Source: Artocarpus heterophyllus
Taxonomy: Eukaryota > Streptophyta > Magnoliopsida > Rosales > Moraceae
Reading direction: 5' to 3'
Length of the DNA: 64,000 nucleotides
NCBI GenBank assembly: GCA_025403435.1
Contig: CM046344.1
Location: forward strand, 18,953,652-19,017,651
Below the pieces are notes generated by a model that searched no databases, was not told the DNA's origin, and saw only the letters and a program-made list of their open reading frames with translations. Positions 49,220-61,982 of the stretch are shown in pieces (position 1 is the first letter of the stretch; each line of letters opens with the position of its first letter). The position numbers were made by a program, and so were the translations under genes.

Positions 49220-52200
49220 TGTAACACCCGAGAAAATTTAATGCATTAAAAATGCATTAAGTTAAGGATTATATTAAGATAAAAAATACAGTTTAAGGAA
49301 AAATACTATATAATAACATGAAAAATTATACAGAATGAGAGTAATGCAATGTAAGAATTGCACTGTTTAAGTTAAAGCAGTGTAGAAAGAATACTGCTAA
49401 GTAAAAACGTAGATATGAGAAAGGTTATTTTTGGCCTCCAAAAATAAACCAGAGGCGAGTAAAATATTTTATACAGTCTATGAATATGTTTTGCATTGAT
49501 TTTACCACGGTAGTGTAAGAAAAATACTGTGTGGTGAAAAATTACACAGTGTAAATTTGTAGGGCCACCAAGTGGACACCTATTGCATTTCTATTGGGCC
49601 ACCATACCATGAAAGGTGGCCCAATCCCCTTGAGACACCTAGTAACCCAATGGGTTACTTGATAAGTGTTAGACATGTATGCTCTAAGGAGTAAAAATGT
49701 AATACGTTTTTGGAGACATTTTTTATCAATAAAGAATTTATTCATTTATATATACCAAATATTGTCCTCTTTACGTTCATATTTGTTGAATGTATGATAA
49801 GCAAACAGTAGTCTGAGACTGTCAGTCTAAACCTTAAGAGTTGGGCATATGATGGGATGATTATGCGGTAGACACGACTCTTAAGGTGATGGTCTAAGAT
49901 ATATGATCCGCAATCGAGGGAATAAAGTTGGGCGCTTTATTCATGTAAAGATTGTTATGTTGTCTATATCCCTTTTGGGAGATGGTTTGTCTTGGCCATC
50001 GGAGTTGGACTCCGTGAATAGAAACATTGGCGCATTGTCATAGGTGACGATGTGTTGGATCGGGACATAAAGTGAATTAATTTGGATTAATAATTCTGTC
50101 TTGTCAAATCGATTCACTTTAGACAATCATTTGTATTGTATCTTAATCCTGAGATGAATAATGGGCCCGTTGTCTCGACTTGTGTCTTTTGATGTACCAA
50201 TGGGTGACTCCCACATCTCTATAGTGGCATGCATGCCGGTACGTTGGAGGCATGACTCTTGGTAGCGTAGACTTGTTATTCATAGATATGGAATCCATAG
50301 CTCCTCTTTAGGAGTAATGATATCCTCTTATATGCGTTGTCCTGTAATTGGAAAACTGGAGCGCTCAACCATTTGGATACATAGGTGTAACCGAATGGTA
50401 TACTATCTTTAGATGGTAAGTTTTCTAATGGTGAGACAATGGAACGTAAGATAAAAATAATCGGGAAGGTAAGACAGAACTTGTCCTTAAGCCGATTATG
50501 GATGATCATATGGGGATGCGATACACTATGATATGTCATGGAGACTTAGCTACACGAGCTTCGTAATTCTATAAAGTTCGAGAGTGCAGCTCCAAGCTTT
50601 TAGTGGAGTAGCGTTGGAGTTGATAATTGTGAAATGTATATCTGGGATATTGGGTTTCATATTTATCATGAGCTTGAACTTTATAGGTCCATTTTGGTCC
50701 CCTTTGCTAGCTCACAAAATCCTGTAACGACACGGCGTGCTTTTCCAATAATTGGTGACTTATGTCGGATTTATCAGATTGGTTTAAAATTTATAAGAAT
50801 CAAATAATTCATGTCTGTTTATCGGTTGAATTAATTATGTAAGAAATTAGTTCAAGATGAACTTGTTGAATTATGGCATTCGGATAATTCTTGTCTGTTT
50901 ATCGGTTGTTTTAATTTTGGACAATTAGAACAAGATAAACTTGTAGAATTATTGTGAATTGATTTATTTTCTTAGAGATTATCTTGATAAAGTTTGTTTT
51001 GATCAGATATCTTTTCTATTGGGCTATTTGAATCAAAACTGAGACTTTATCCTTTAGAATCTCGGGTGGAAAATAAAAGATTCGCGGAGATTTTTTCTCG
51101 GCAGTTCGGCATGCCGGATGACGTGTTCGGCCTGCCGAACTGGCCAGTTCGGCCTGCCTATCTCACAGTTCGGCATGCCGACCGCGACAGCTAAGATTAC
51201 GCGTTTTTCACGCGTATCTTATCAGATATTGATCCGAACTTGATTCTGTTTCGATTTTTGAGACCTAATCTGATATGGACTGACCCCAAGAACCAATAGG
51301 TATAAAAAGGGAGTGAGTCTAATGATTTACTTAGATCAATTTGAGAGATTAAGAGTGATACTCTTCTAGTGAGCATCTGAAAACTCCCTGAGAGCTTTTG
51401 TTCACAAATCACGAACACTAGCTTTGGGTTCTCTCTATTGGTTGGAAGGAGAGTCACCGGTGGAAGAGCTGTACGTGTGAGCCCACACTCACTCCGGTTG
51501 TGGATAGAGAATAGCAAAGAAGACCAGTTGGTTGAGGCTCTTCTGGAACGTTACTTCTCTACACAGGTCGCGGAGGTTCTTCGGCATACTGAGGTTAGTA
51601 AGATCTGTTTAATTTATACATATAACATGTCAAACTTGTGTTTTGGAAAATACTCTGATGAAAAATTTTTAAAAATTCCGCTGCGCACTTTGTTTCCAAC
51701 AATAAGTCACCGAAGAGGATAAGGATGTAAGTAATGCAAGTTTAACCAAAAATTTTCTCTTCCTTCTCAAAGACCCATGGCCACCATTGATGAGCTCTTC
51801 CAAGAATTTTGCAACTTTACATTTTTTGCAAAATAAACCTCATTTAAGTTCAAGAAGCAAAGCCCAATGATTTTATCAAGTTTTAAGGTAAAAACCTTAA
51901 CTTTTTTCAAGGTTTCTTATGGTTTTTCTTGGGTTAAAGAAGGAAAGCTAATTCAAAGCATTGTGTGTGAGAAATACTTGGGAAAAAGGTTTTAAAGGAG
52001 CTTTTGGAGGGTTAGAAGCATAAAGTGCTATTTGGATAAGATTTAATTCTTTAAATTCAAAGTTTGGTGATTTTGTTTGATTGTTGTTATTTCAAAAATC
52101 ATATGGGTTATTAAGCAACGCTTTGATTAAATTCCATGGGGACATGAATTATGGCATGTTGATCTTATGAAAATTTAGGGTTGTATTGTTGAAAATGTTA

Positions 52201-52879
52201 GTTTTTGCAAAAAAAGTGTTGTTTTTGTAATTTTAGAAATAATTTTACAAAATTGATAAGTGGGCATGAAAATGATTGAAACAAGAGTTGGACCTGCCCT
52301 TACAAGGATAGAGATGCTGATTAAAAATAGATTTTTACAAAAATGCCCTAATGACTAAATTGAAAGAAAAAGTTTTTTCTCGGCAGAAATAAAAATTGCC
52401 CAAAAACACCCCTGTACAATGAGAATTTTAGAAAAGTTACAACACAAAAGTTGTAGATCTCAACAAAACTGTTAGGCATTATGGACAGTTCATCAAAAAT
52501 CTCAACTGTTGTGAGATTTAATTTTACAAGAATTTGTTAAAATTGGAAAAAAAAATTAAAGGGCAAAAATGTCATTTTTTCAAAGGATTTTGAACATGAT
52601 ACTTTGAGAAAAAATGTTCCTCATGAAAAATGGGCACTAATAGTTTAAAAAGATTATTTTTGATTCCAAGGGCAAAAATGTAAATATTTTTGTATTTCGG
52701 GCCAAAACTATAAAATTGTCTGAAAACTGGGTTTTCACTAGGGAACGTTGGTTTTCTACACTGCTGTAGGCAGTAAGTATTATAGATGTTAAGTTTTAAA
52801 GAAATTAAAGTTTAGTCAAGGAAAGAATGAAAGAAAAATGTTAGGGGAAAGCTGAACGACTTGTGCCCACTGGCATTCT
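49220..52879 (+). mobile_element. gypsy-type LTR fragment inserted in copia LTR
   Basis: Starts with TGTAACACCCGAG, a typical start of Tekay/Del-type LTRs, directly at the break in the older copia LTR. It is interrupted by the solo LTR 49667-51701, after which its sequence continues (51707 onward, TCACCGAAGAGGATAAGG). Its 3' boundary is not distinct and is set where the older copia sequence resumes. No coding sequence. Confidence 0.45.
49667..51701 (+). mobile_element. Copia-type solo LTR, 2,035 bp, 5-bp duplication
   Basis: Begins TGTTAGACATG and ends TTTCCAACA (short inverted TGTT...AACA ends), flanked by exact ATAAG on both sides (49662-49666 and 51702-51706). One LTR with its own target-site duplication and no internal domain or second LTR identifies a solo LTR left by recombination. 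A TATA-like TATAAAAAG is at 51301. Truncated and split relatives lie at 4300-5061 and 48405-49219 plus 52880-53105. Confidence 0.82.
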
Positions 52880-53105
52880 TAGTGGAAAAGAGAAAAACAA
52901 AAAATACCAGTTGGTTGAGGTTCTTCCGAATACTATTCTCTTGCAGCAGTTCTATAGATTCTGTTTAGCCAGAAGTATGGTTTCCGGTCTACTAAGAGTT
53001 ACGAAAATCTTTGATTAATTTTGATATAAAGCATGTCTAACTCATTTTATGGAAAATATTTTATTAATTTTTTTTAAAATTTTGTTGTGTACTCGCTTTT
53101 CAACA
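52880..53105 (+). mobile_element. Old copia-type LTR, 3' part
   Basis: Shares ACCAGTTGGTTGAGGYTCTTC, the GCATGTCTAACTC-like stretch and the terminal TTTTCAACA with the end of the solo LTR 49667-51701, at lower identity. It is the probable continuation of the fragment 48405-49219, pushed 3.7 kb away by later insertions. Confidence 0.55.
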
Positions 53106-53980
53106 CTCTAAGCATTATGCCCTTTCACTCTAGATTTACATAAACTACCATCTTTTTAAAAGAAGTGGTAAAATTGTTGGATAAATGTGACAATGAAACC
53201 ACCTCAAAAGAGCTTGCCATTAATGCCAGCCAACGAACCCTTCACAAATATAAGAATATCAACATCCATGCGCAGCATCCAAAAGATCGAGTTTTCACGT
53301 GTTCATTGCTTTACAACAATCCTCAAGAATAAAAAAAAATAGAGCAATTCTTACACAAAATCAGGTATATTTGAATCCTAAAAGATTCCTGGTTTTTTTT
53401 TTTTTTCAATTTTTGTTAATGCTAGAAAGTTTTATTAAACCAAATAAAAAATACAAAGCCCAGGAAACTCAAGCAATACACCAACAGGGATAACATGTCT
53501 TTTTTTTTTTTCCTCATTTCTTCTTTCATCGATCCTCTTTCTTCAAGGATTAAAGTGTTTCTTTAAAAAATATAGTAAAGCACTCCTTCTACAAAAGGAC
53601 ATTTCACCTAAAAATCCAATCGAAATTTTTCTGCAACTATCCCACTCAGAATCAATCTTCTTCTCAATGAAAGATCGTAACTATTTCAAAGTTTCTTGTA
53701 TGAGAGATTTTGCAGATTTAATCAGTAGGTTTTGGACTTTTGGTTAGGTAAGTTAGACGGCGTCATTTGTTGAAAAGAATGAAAAAAGAATTGAAAATCT
53801 GCAATTAGAAAAATATGACGTGCAGGCAATATTTTAAGATAATTTATTCCAGCACACATCTCTTTTCAACCGTTGGATTAAGCACAACCGGTAGTGTGCT
53901 ATAGCTGGTACGTTAGATGTTCTCACATAAACGAGTAAAAGGATAATTAGTTTACTAGGTCACATTTTTTTAAATAATTA
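53106..53980. other. Intergenic, no gene seen
   Basis: AT-rich, no credible frame. The 64-codon frame at 53299-53493 has no recognisable domain. Confidence 0.35.
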
Positions 53981-54806
53981 TAGATTATTAACACCAATGG
54001 CTCTTAAATTTTAAGGTCTCCCTCGCTTTGCCGATTAAACTTTAAAAATCACCGCTTTATCCCTTGAACTTTCAAGATTCCTCACTTGGCCTTTGAATTT
54101 TAAAAATGACTATTTTGTTATGAAACTTTCAAAACTCCTCATTTTGCCTCTTATTTTCTTATTTTTCATTTAAATAGATAGAATTAAGCTCAAATGATTC
54201 ACACATAAGTTACATTTTTGCTCTCATATTTGTTTCAAGTTACACTCTCACTTAACGTTCTTTTTTAATCTAAATTCTCATTTAAGAAGGATCTGTATAC
54301 ACATTTGTTCCATCTTTAACGTGTAACTTTCATTTAATGAGTAGATATTTTAATATGTGACTCACTTTTTTTAATATTCAAATTCAGATATCGACAAATA
54401 ATATTGACATTAAATGAGCTATGCATTAAAGACGAGAAGTAATGTTCAAGAAAACCTTCTAAATAAAAGTTCAGATTAAAAAAAAGTCATTAAATGAGTG
54501 TAAATGTAAAATAAAACTTGAAAGTGATAAAATAGCTTAAAATGATCGTGTGCAAATCACATGGCCTTAATTCTACCAATTTTAACTAAAAATTGAAAGT
54601 TTAATAAATAAAATAAAGAGTTTCAAAATAAAATGATGATTTTAAAAATTCAACTAACAAAATGAGACATTTTAAAAGTTTAAAAGGTAAAATAATGAAT
54701 TTTAAAGTTTATATACAAAATGATAATCTTTAAATTTAAGTAAAGTGCACAGTTTTAAAAGACCTTAAAATTTAAAAAATTTAAAAGCTATTGATGTTAA
54801 TAACCT
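53981..54806. mobile_element. Long-inverted-repeat (foldback/Mutator-like) element
   Basis: Two arms of roughly 300 bp are inverted copies: left AGATTATTAACACCAAT faces AGGTTATTAACATCAAT read backwards from about 54806, and matching inner blocks include TTTAAATTTTAAGGTC, AACTTTCAA and GTAGAATTAAGCYCAAATG-like words. The arms are diverged. I could not settle a target-site duplication. No transposase. Confidence 0.6.
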
Positions 54807-55415
54807 AACAACTAATTACATTTTCAATATTTTTTATCATGTACACGTGTGCCTACTTTTCAATGTTTTCGTTGTAAATGTTTTCGTTGTAGCTTGCTCT
54901 TCATTGATCGTGGCCGTTCAATTTGCATCTAAGGGCTAGAATTGTTGCCCGAACCAAATACGGCGGTACCGAACTTATAACGATCCATATATATATATAT
55001 ATATAAGGAAGCAAAAGGAAAGAAAGAACCGGCAGTGAAGTGGAAATCAACCCCAAAATTTAGCCGAGAATGTAGTTGCCTCTTTTTCCCAAAAAAAAAA
55101 AAAAAAACTCGGAATATCAAAATCCACGCGTTGACTGGAACTGATATATTTGGCTCCCCAACATTCGTGGGGTGTTGATTCTAACCCAAGTGTAAAACCC
55201 CAGTGAACTATTATTTAAAAAACATCACAGGTGATTCATCGCTTAAAAATTTTGAAGATGATTTTTTTTTTTCTTTTCTTTCTTTTACTTTTTCCAAGCA
55301 CCTGAATCTGTTGTATTGAACAATCTATTGCCATAACTATATATATGAAAAAAGGACGACAAAACTAACTAATCTTTGTTGTCGAGCGCCACCAAGAAAA
55401 TGCAAACGAACCTCG
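54807..55415. other. Intergenic, 3' of NRPC2
   Basis: Includes an (AT)n stretch at 54988-55004 and presumably the 3' UTR of NRPC2. Nothing else recognised. Confidence 0.4.
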
Positions 55416-58400
55416 TTATGCCTCGGCTAGTTTTAATCGAGGAACAATGTTCATTGATTGGAGTTCCTGTAAGAAAACAATGCATTTAGCAGTAGAAATG
55501 TAAAAATTAGAACCAGCAAGATGAAGAAAATCAAGGCAACAAAAGGATTATGCAAAACATTCCAAAAGAAACCCAAATCAAAGTTGCATTTTTCTTTCCT
55601 CAAATGTAGATTGATCTAGTTTGATAAAATTTGAACTGTCGAATAGACTAGGGTTCCTTTGATTGATGGATTTGAACATTTTTTATTTGAAATGGAAAGT
55701 TCCAAAAGTATGGTTTTTGAAAAATTGGGTCAAAATCTTGAAAACAAGAGGGAGATAATTATGAACTTAGAGGGAATTTTAAGTTCAATATGTCAAATCA
55801 TGGTTTGAAATGGGTTTAAATTTTTGGTTGCCAAACGCTAGTTCAAGGTAGATTTCAAGTTCAAATCATGTAAACCCTCCAACCAATCAGGCTGTTAAAA
55901 GGAAAACATAAATCAACCCCCAATGACGACATTCTAATATACAGAAGTTGTATGTCACGAGTGTAGCATAATTCAGTCTACCCTAAACCAAAGAAATGTA
56001 TTTGTCATCTTACATACGTACTCATTGACCTTGGCACATGATGATAAAACTTGCTAGAAGCCTAAGATTTAGCATAATCATTAGTTGGCCCAACGAGCCC
56101 GTAGTTTAAAGTTGTATAGGCTTATTATTATGCATTGTAAGCAGAAATATACGAATTCTTAAAAGCACATTAAACAAATTATTACTTGAATGAGGAGCTT
56201 GCACGCATATGGTAGCTTCATGTTAGATATATTTTCCCCGTTCTTGCATGATGAACAAATTCCGGTTTTAAGCTTATGATTGTAATATCCCAACAAACCA
56301 CAAACTCTGCAAACCTGTGTGTGTGACAAAAATATCAGCCAAATGGAGCGTCTAAAGCATGCATTTATCCACACTATTAGCTACTCCGGTTATAACAAAT
56401 ATGGTAAGGTAAGCATCATACACACAAGAGTTAATGTCAGAGAAGCCTATTTCATTATACCTGAACTTCAAAAGGATCACTGGAAACCATGAGGCGCTCG
56501 AAAATCAACATACTTGCTCCATAGGCAATCAAGCAATCGCGTTCCATTTCTCCTACACGTAAACCTGAGAAAAAAGATGCAATCAGAACATGTCATTAGT
56601 TAAAAAAGAAATTGTATCACATGTCTATATGTATATGTGCACATATACAAAGATTTAAAAATAAATAAGTAAACAAGGAACCTCCATTCCGAGCTCTGCC
56701 CTCAGTTGGTTGTCTTGTAAGCATGACTCGAGGACCGCTACCACGAGCATGCATTTTATCCAAGACCTAGACGTTACAGAGTCAGAGGTTAGTATAATAC
56801 AGAATTCAATTAAGAAAAAGCATAGGATCAAAATGCATTAAGTCAGTTGAATCTGACCATATGCTTTAGCTTCTGGTAATATATCGGTCCCATGAAAATA
56901 TATGCTTGTAGCGGGCAGCCTGTAATGCCTGAGGAGAAAAATGAACCAAGATTTATGGCGATTCAGCGACAATCAAGAAAAATCACATGGTCATTCAGTT
57001 GTATCAACCAAAGAACCCACTAGTCTAGCACAAAGTACGAATAGCTCATGTAGCACCATTCAAGTCATTGAGGTCTTAAACATCACACCTGAATATAGTA
57101 CTCGTAATACTCAATTATTTTATCAGTAAAATATCATCGCACAAGATATTGTAATTTTGCAGTATTTTAGAAGGGGAAAAAAAAGAGAAGACAATATGCC
57201 AAAGCCAATCGTAATTCCCACAATAAATCATGGTTTAAAAAGGCGTTCGAGACATACGTCTCGAGGTGCGCCTCAGTTTGAGGCGCTCAATCAGCGCTTC
57301 AAGGCTTAAGCCTTGAATGGCTTGAACGAGACTTACGCCTTTTTCCATTGAGGCGTGCGCCTTGGGGCGTTTTCGTCTCAAGGCTTATGAGGCGTGAGCC
57401 TCAGATTGAAGGCTATTTTGAGTCGGTTTTCAACCCAATTCTTTTTTTCCCTTTTAAAGAAAGTCAACCCCATACCAAAATTGGGCTTTAATCTGATCAA
57501 AATATGCACTTCATCATCTGCCCCCTTCTTCATCATCGACCCTCTCTTCATCTTCAACCCCTGCAACTTTCAAGCCCATTGCCCTATGAGCAGTGACCAG
57601 AGCGACAACCCACCGGCAACAACCACCTCTAGATTTTGACCTCCTCAGCCCTCACTCCTTAGGTTTTTTTTTTTTTTCCTTCTTTTATTTTTTACCGTAG
57701 GCTGGGTTTTTTTTCTTTTTTTTTCTTTTTCCCCTTTTAGCTATTGTAGTAATGTATATTTTATAGAAGTAGGTGTTATACAAAAGTTATAACGTTATAT
57801 AAAATGAAAGTTATATAAAGAAAACAATATGTGATTTTTTATTCATTTAGATCTATAATTATTTCATTTTCTCAAAAAAAAAAAAAAAACAGTCATCTTG
57901 TGTGCTACAAAAGCCATGTAAGTATAACTATATAAGAAGAGTAGTAGCGTATATATTATATTGTATGTGTTTTATGCACTTTCTTATTGTGTCTTATAGT
58001 TTTGTGATGAACTAAGTGTGCGTTTTTATGGCATGTTTATGAATTTTATTCAACTTTTTGAATTTTTTATCTTACATTAGAGGCTTACGCCTCAATCCGC
58101 CTTGAGTCTTACGCCTCGCCTCAATTAGACAAAACGCCTCGGTTCCCGTTTTTGCCTTTTAAAACCTTGCAATAAATCACTCTAAAAAGTAAGTGGCAAA
58201 TACAAGTGTTCAATTTAACAAAACAATGTTTTAAATTGAAATTTATTGGCCAAAACCATAGCATCTCCTTTATTGGGGGCGGTAGACCTTTGGTCCTTTC
58301 TTTCTTGTATTGAATTTTTAAACCTTCTTAACAAAATCCCTCTCTTACCAAAAAGAAAAAAGAGCAGCCTATTCAGAAAAGAAAGATGCTTAATGCTTTT

Positions 58401-61400
58401 TAATAGATTGAATTGTTATGTATATCATCTGCTTCACATTGAATAACCTCTAAAAGAATAATAGACAAACCTGAATATATGAAGTCCTTGCCGTTGTAGC
58501 TAAACCCCTTTTCCACTAGTGTTTTACTAATGAAAATGAAAAGGCAAGAAATTAGAAAAGAAAAAGATCGTCAAATGAAAGAGGCTTTATCTAAAGCACC
58601 TTATATCCTCCACTTTGTCTGCATGGCCACTTGGTTCCCCAAAGGCACTGCCGTAATGGAATCGGCCACATGAAACTCCAGCTTTGCCCCCAAGAAGCTC
58701 TATCATCTTGCCAACAGTCATTCGACTGATGATAATAACAGAACACCAATACTAAAATGATTTAGAAATCACAGAAACCATTTTGAATCAAATTCTTACC
58801 AATAACAATAGGTTTCTTAAGACATAATAGCTCTAACATAATTGTAAGGGCACAACAGTATTTTTCTCGCCCCAAACTTGCCAAAAGCCCAAAATCCTCC
58901 TACTTTTGACCAAGTGTTTTGATATCTGTAATTTATAAGTGGAACGGCTGCTTTTGCATACTGAAGAGCATTCTGAAACAGTGAAATATCAAAAAATATT
59001 TCTCTTCTATTTAATTACAATAACAAAAAGGATTTCTAGAACAGTGAATTAGCGACATTATAGATCCTATGACCTATATTCTAGATGCACTCACCAATAG
59101 GTGACGATAAAGCTGTCTCATGTTCAAACATTGTTTTTTTCATCTTTTGTTTCAGCGACAACTATTGCAGTTGAAATTAAAAACAGATTCTAACAAGTAT
59201 AAACACAAAAACAGCACAAAGCCCATCTTCCTATCCCATTTTTGTTAATTACTAACAATAGGGGAAAAAAAAATATAAAAGATATCAAATTACTGATAAT
59301 CTCATTCCTCACAGTGGTGAGACTTATGCATCAATTTACCTTGGAAACCCGTGAGGATTCATAATTAAATCAGGGCAAATGCCACGCTCAGTAAAAGGGA
59401 AGTCTTCCTGTTGGACAATTGTGCCACAAACACCTTTCTGTCCATGTCTGCTACTGAATTTATCACCAACCTAAGTTCATGAAAATGAAATTAAGAACAA
59501 CATACCTCTAAATGAGGCAAGATTCTAAAATGACATAGCAACCACTCTTACCTCTGGTCTACGAGTATGTCGTATCAAGAATTTTATACACAAGTTATTA
59601 TTCTTATCAGAATAAAGCGCTACTTTATCCACAACACATGACTCTCCTTCAGGACCTTTGAATGTTTGATAAGTGGGCTTATAGTCGCTGCATATACAGA
59701 AAAGGTTACATAGATTATACAAAGATTATGTGTGTGTGTACATAATATGACCACTATGCAAAAAAGGCAAATAATTGACCTATCTGTTAATCCAATCCTC
59801 ATTGGCCCCTTTGTAACTTTAGGTGATTGCTTGTTGATGTAGATGTCGTTTGGTCTAATAATTTCACCAGGTGCAGCAAGACCATCATCATCCAATACCT
59901 GTGGAAGAGCAAAATAATCAAAGACTGAGCATTACTTTGAAATAACATGTGAAAGTGGCAAAAATGAAAACTATGAATCACAAATTGTAATGGACAAGAC
60001 ACGAGATTCCCTCCCAAGTATAAGAAGACATATAAAAAAAGTTGCAACTGGTTCCTCCTGTTGAGAGAAAACACTTACGTTGTAGAAAGAAAAGAAAATA
60101 TTTATCTTTATAATAAAATTGTTCTAAAAACAATGCCCAAGACATGTTGGTCTAGTGGCATTGGGAAAAAAGTGGGGTGGGCATTGGTTTGGGGGAAAGG
60201 AGATTCGATCCTCCATTGTAACCAAAAAAAAAAATGTATCTTTAAAAAAAAAAAATTGTTCTAAAAACAATGTACGCATGTAACGTATATCTTCTACAAT
60301 ATATAGTAACATTAAACAAGAGTGGAAGTCTCAAGAGTCTTTGGCAATAAACTATATTTCACTCCATATAACATCAATAATTGTGAACATGTAGGGCCTG
60401 TTTCGTTCGAGTATTTGAGTAGAATATTTGAACGAAGATTTAAATTTTTGTGAGAGAAAATACTGTAGTAAAATGATTCAAACCGTGATTCGAATATCCA
60501 ACCAAACGGGCCTGTAGAATACTTGCAGTGAGATCACTTACAGTTCAAAGTTTACAATGGTAGCTCTTGTTATTCAGTCAAAAAAAAAAATTATGACAAG
60601 GATACATCAGGCAAGGTTATATACGCACATCAATAGATATTCACGAAATGAAGCTAGTATAAAAACAAAAGGAAAAACTGTGCAATTCATATTGTAACTA
60701 CTACCTGCATCCTCGCGGCATCACTCCCTTCTCTATCAGGCCTAATTATCCGATCTTGTGTGTTATTGTCATACTTTTGATTGATGGCAGAAAGCCTGTT
60801 CATTAAGAGCACCCAAGATAAGAAGCCAATGGTATAAAAAGTAACTGTAAATATTAGTTGTACAAAATGTTTAAATGATGGTTTAAAGTCCTTCCAATCC
60901 AAAAAAGTAGAAGTAATAAAGATAAGAACCTTTTCATGACAATACAACGGCCAAAACCACGATCTAGAGATGCCTTGTTCATGACTATTGCATCCTCTAT
61001 ATCATAGCCACTGTAACTCATCACCGCAACAGTTGCATTTTGCCCTGCTCCAAGTTTATCATAGCCCACCTAAAAGCAGACTAAATAATTAACCCACAGT
61101 AGATGCTTGCAAACAGAATCTCGGGTAAAGCATACTACAAACCAGCTCAATTGTTCTCGTCGTCAATAGCGGTCTTTGAGGATAGACTAATAAGTAAAGT
61201 AAAGTGTCCATCCGGCACAACTACAAAACCAAGATAGTGACCATGCGTTAGAGGCATATAAGCGTAAATATGCAATGTGAACACACTCACAATCTAATAA
61301 ATAACAAAACATGAAAGACCCAAACAATCTAACTTTTCCTTTTTCTTTAATAAAGAAAAAAAGGAAGAAGAAAGAAGAGCAGAGACACAACAGAATGAGT

Positions 61401-61946
61401 ACAAAACAGAGACATAAATATGAAATGCAAACACTTGCCATCTTGAAAGGATGGGGAAATAAAGTCGATTTCATCCAAAACATTACAAATTCTTTAACTC
61501 CAAGGACGTGCAGATTTCTCCAAAATTATCGGGACCGCCAAAGTTCTAAAGAGAGAGTAGCTAGCTAGCTAGGTTGGAATACTTGTAAAAGCTTATCTAA
61601 TTAATGTGAGTTTCCCATCTCAGAAAACACAATCTCTCGGCCAACGATCTAACTTAAAAAAATTGCAACTAACAAAGATTTTGCGATGTGTCAAAGGCCA
61701 AACTCTCCGAAACATGGAAGAGCAAGTTATGAAATGATTCAAGCTGCTCGAACAAGCAAGAGAAGATGCCACATGGATTCTTCATAAATAAATAAAGGTA
61801 AATCAAATTTTTCTTGTCAACAAGAGGAAACCATGAAATGCAAAACAACATGAACACCTCTTTGAGGGGGAAATACTTATTGGCAAGAATAGCCTCAAGG
61901 GAAAAAAGAAAAAATAAAGAAAAAGAAGCAACAACAATAACAAAAG

Positions 61947-61982
<36 letters not shown>

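Noticed and set aside
57378..57639. Frames in the long NRPC2 intron
   Set aside because: They fall inside the hAT-like element, differ on both strands and contain no transposase motif.
60148..60214. Possible tRNA gene
   Set aside because: A and B boxes are present, but there is no acceptor stem or cloverleaf, and the segment has an A-tail and a 21-bp target duplication, so it is a SINE.
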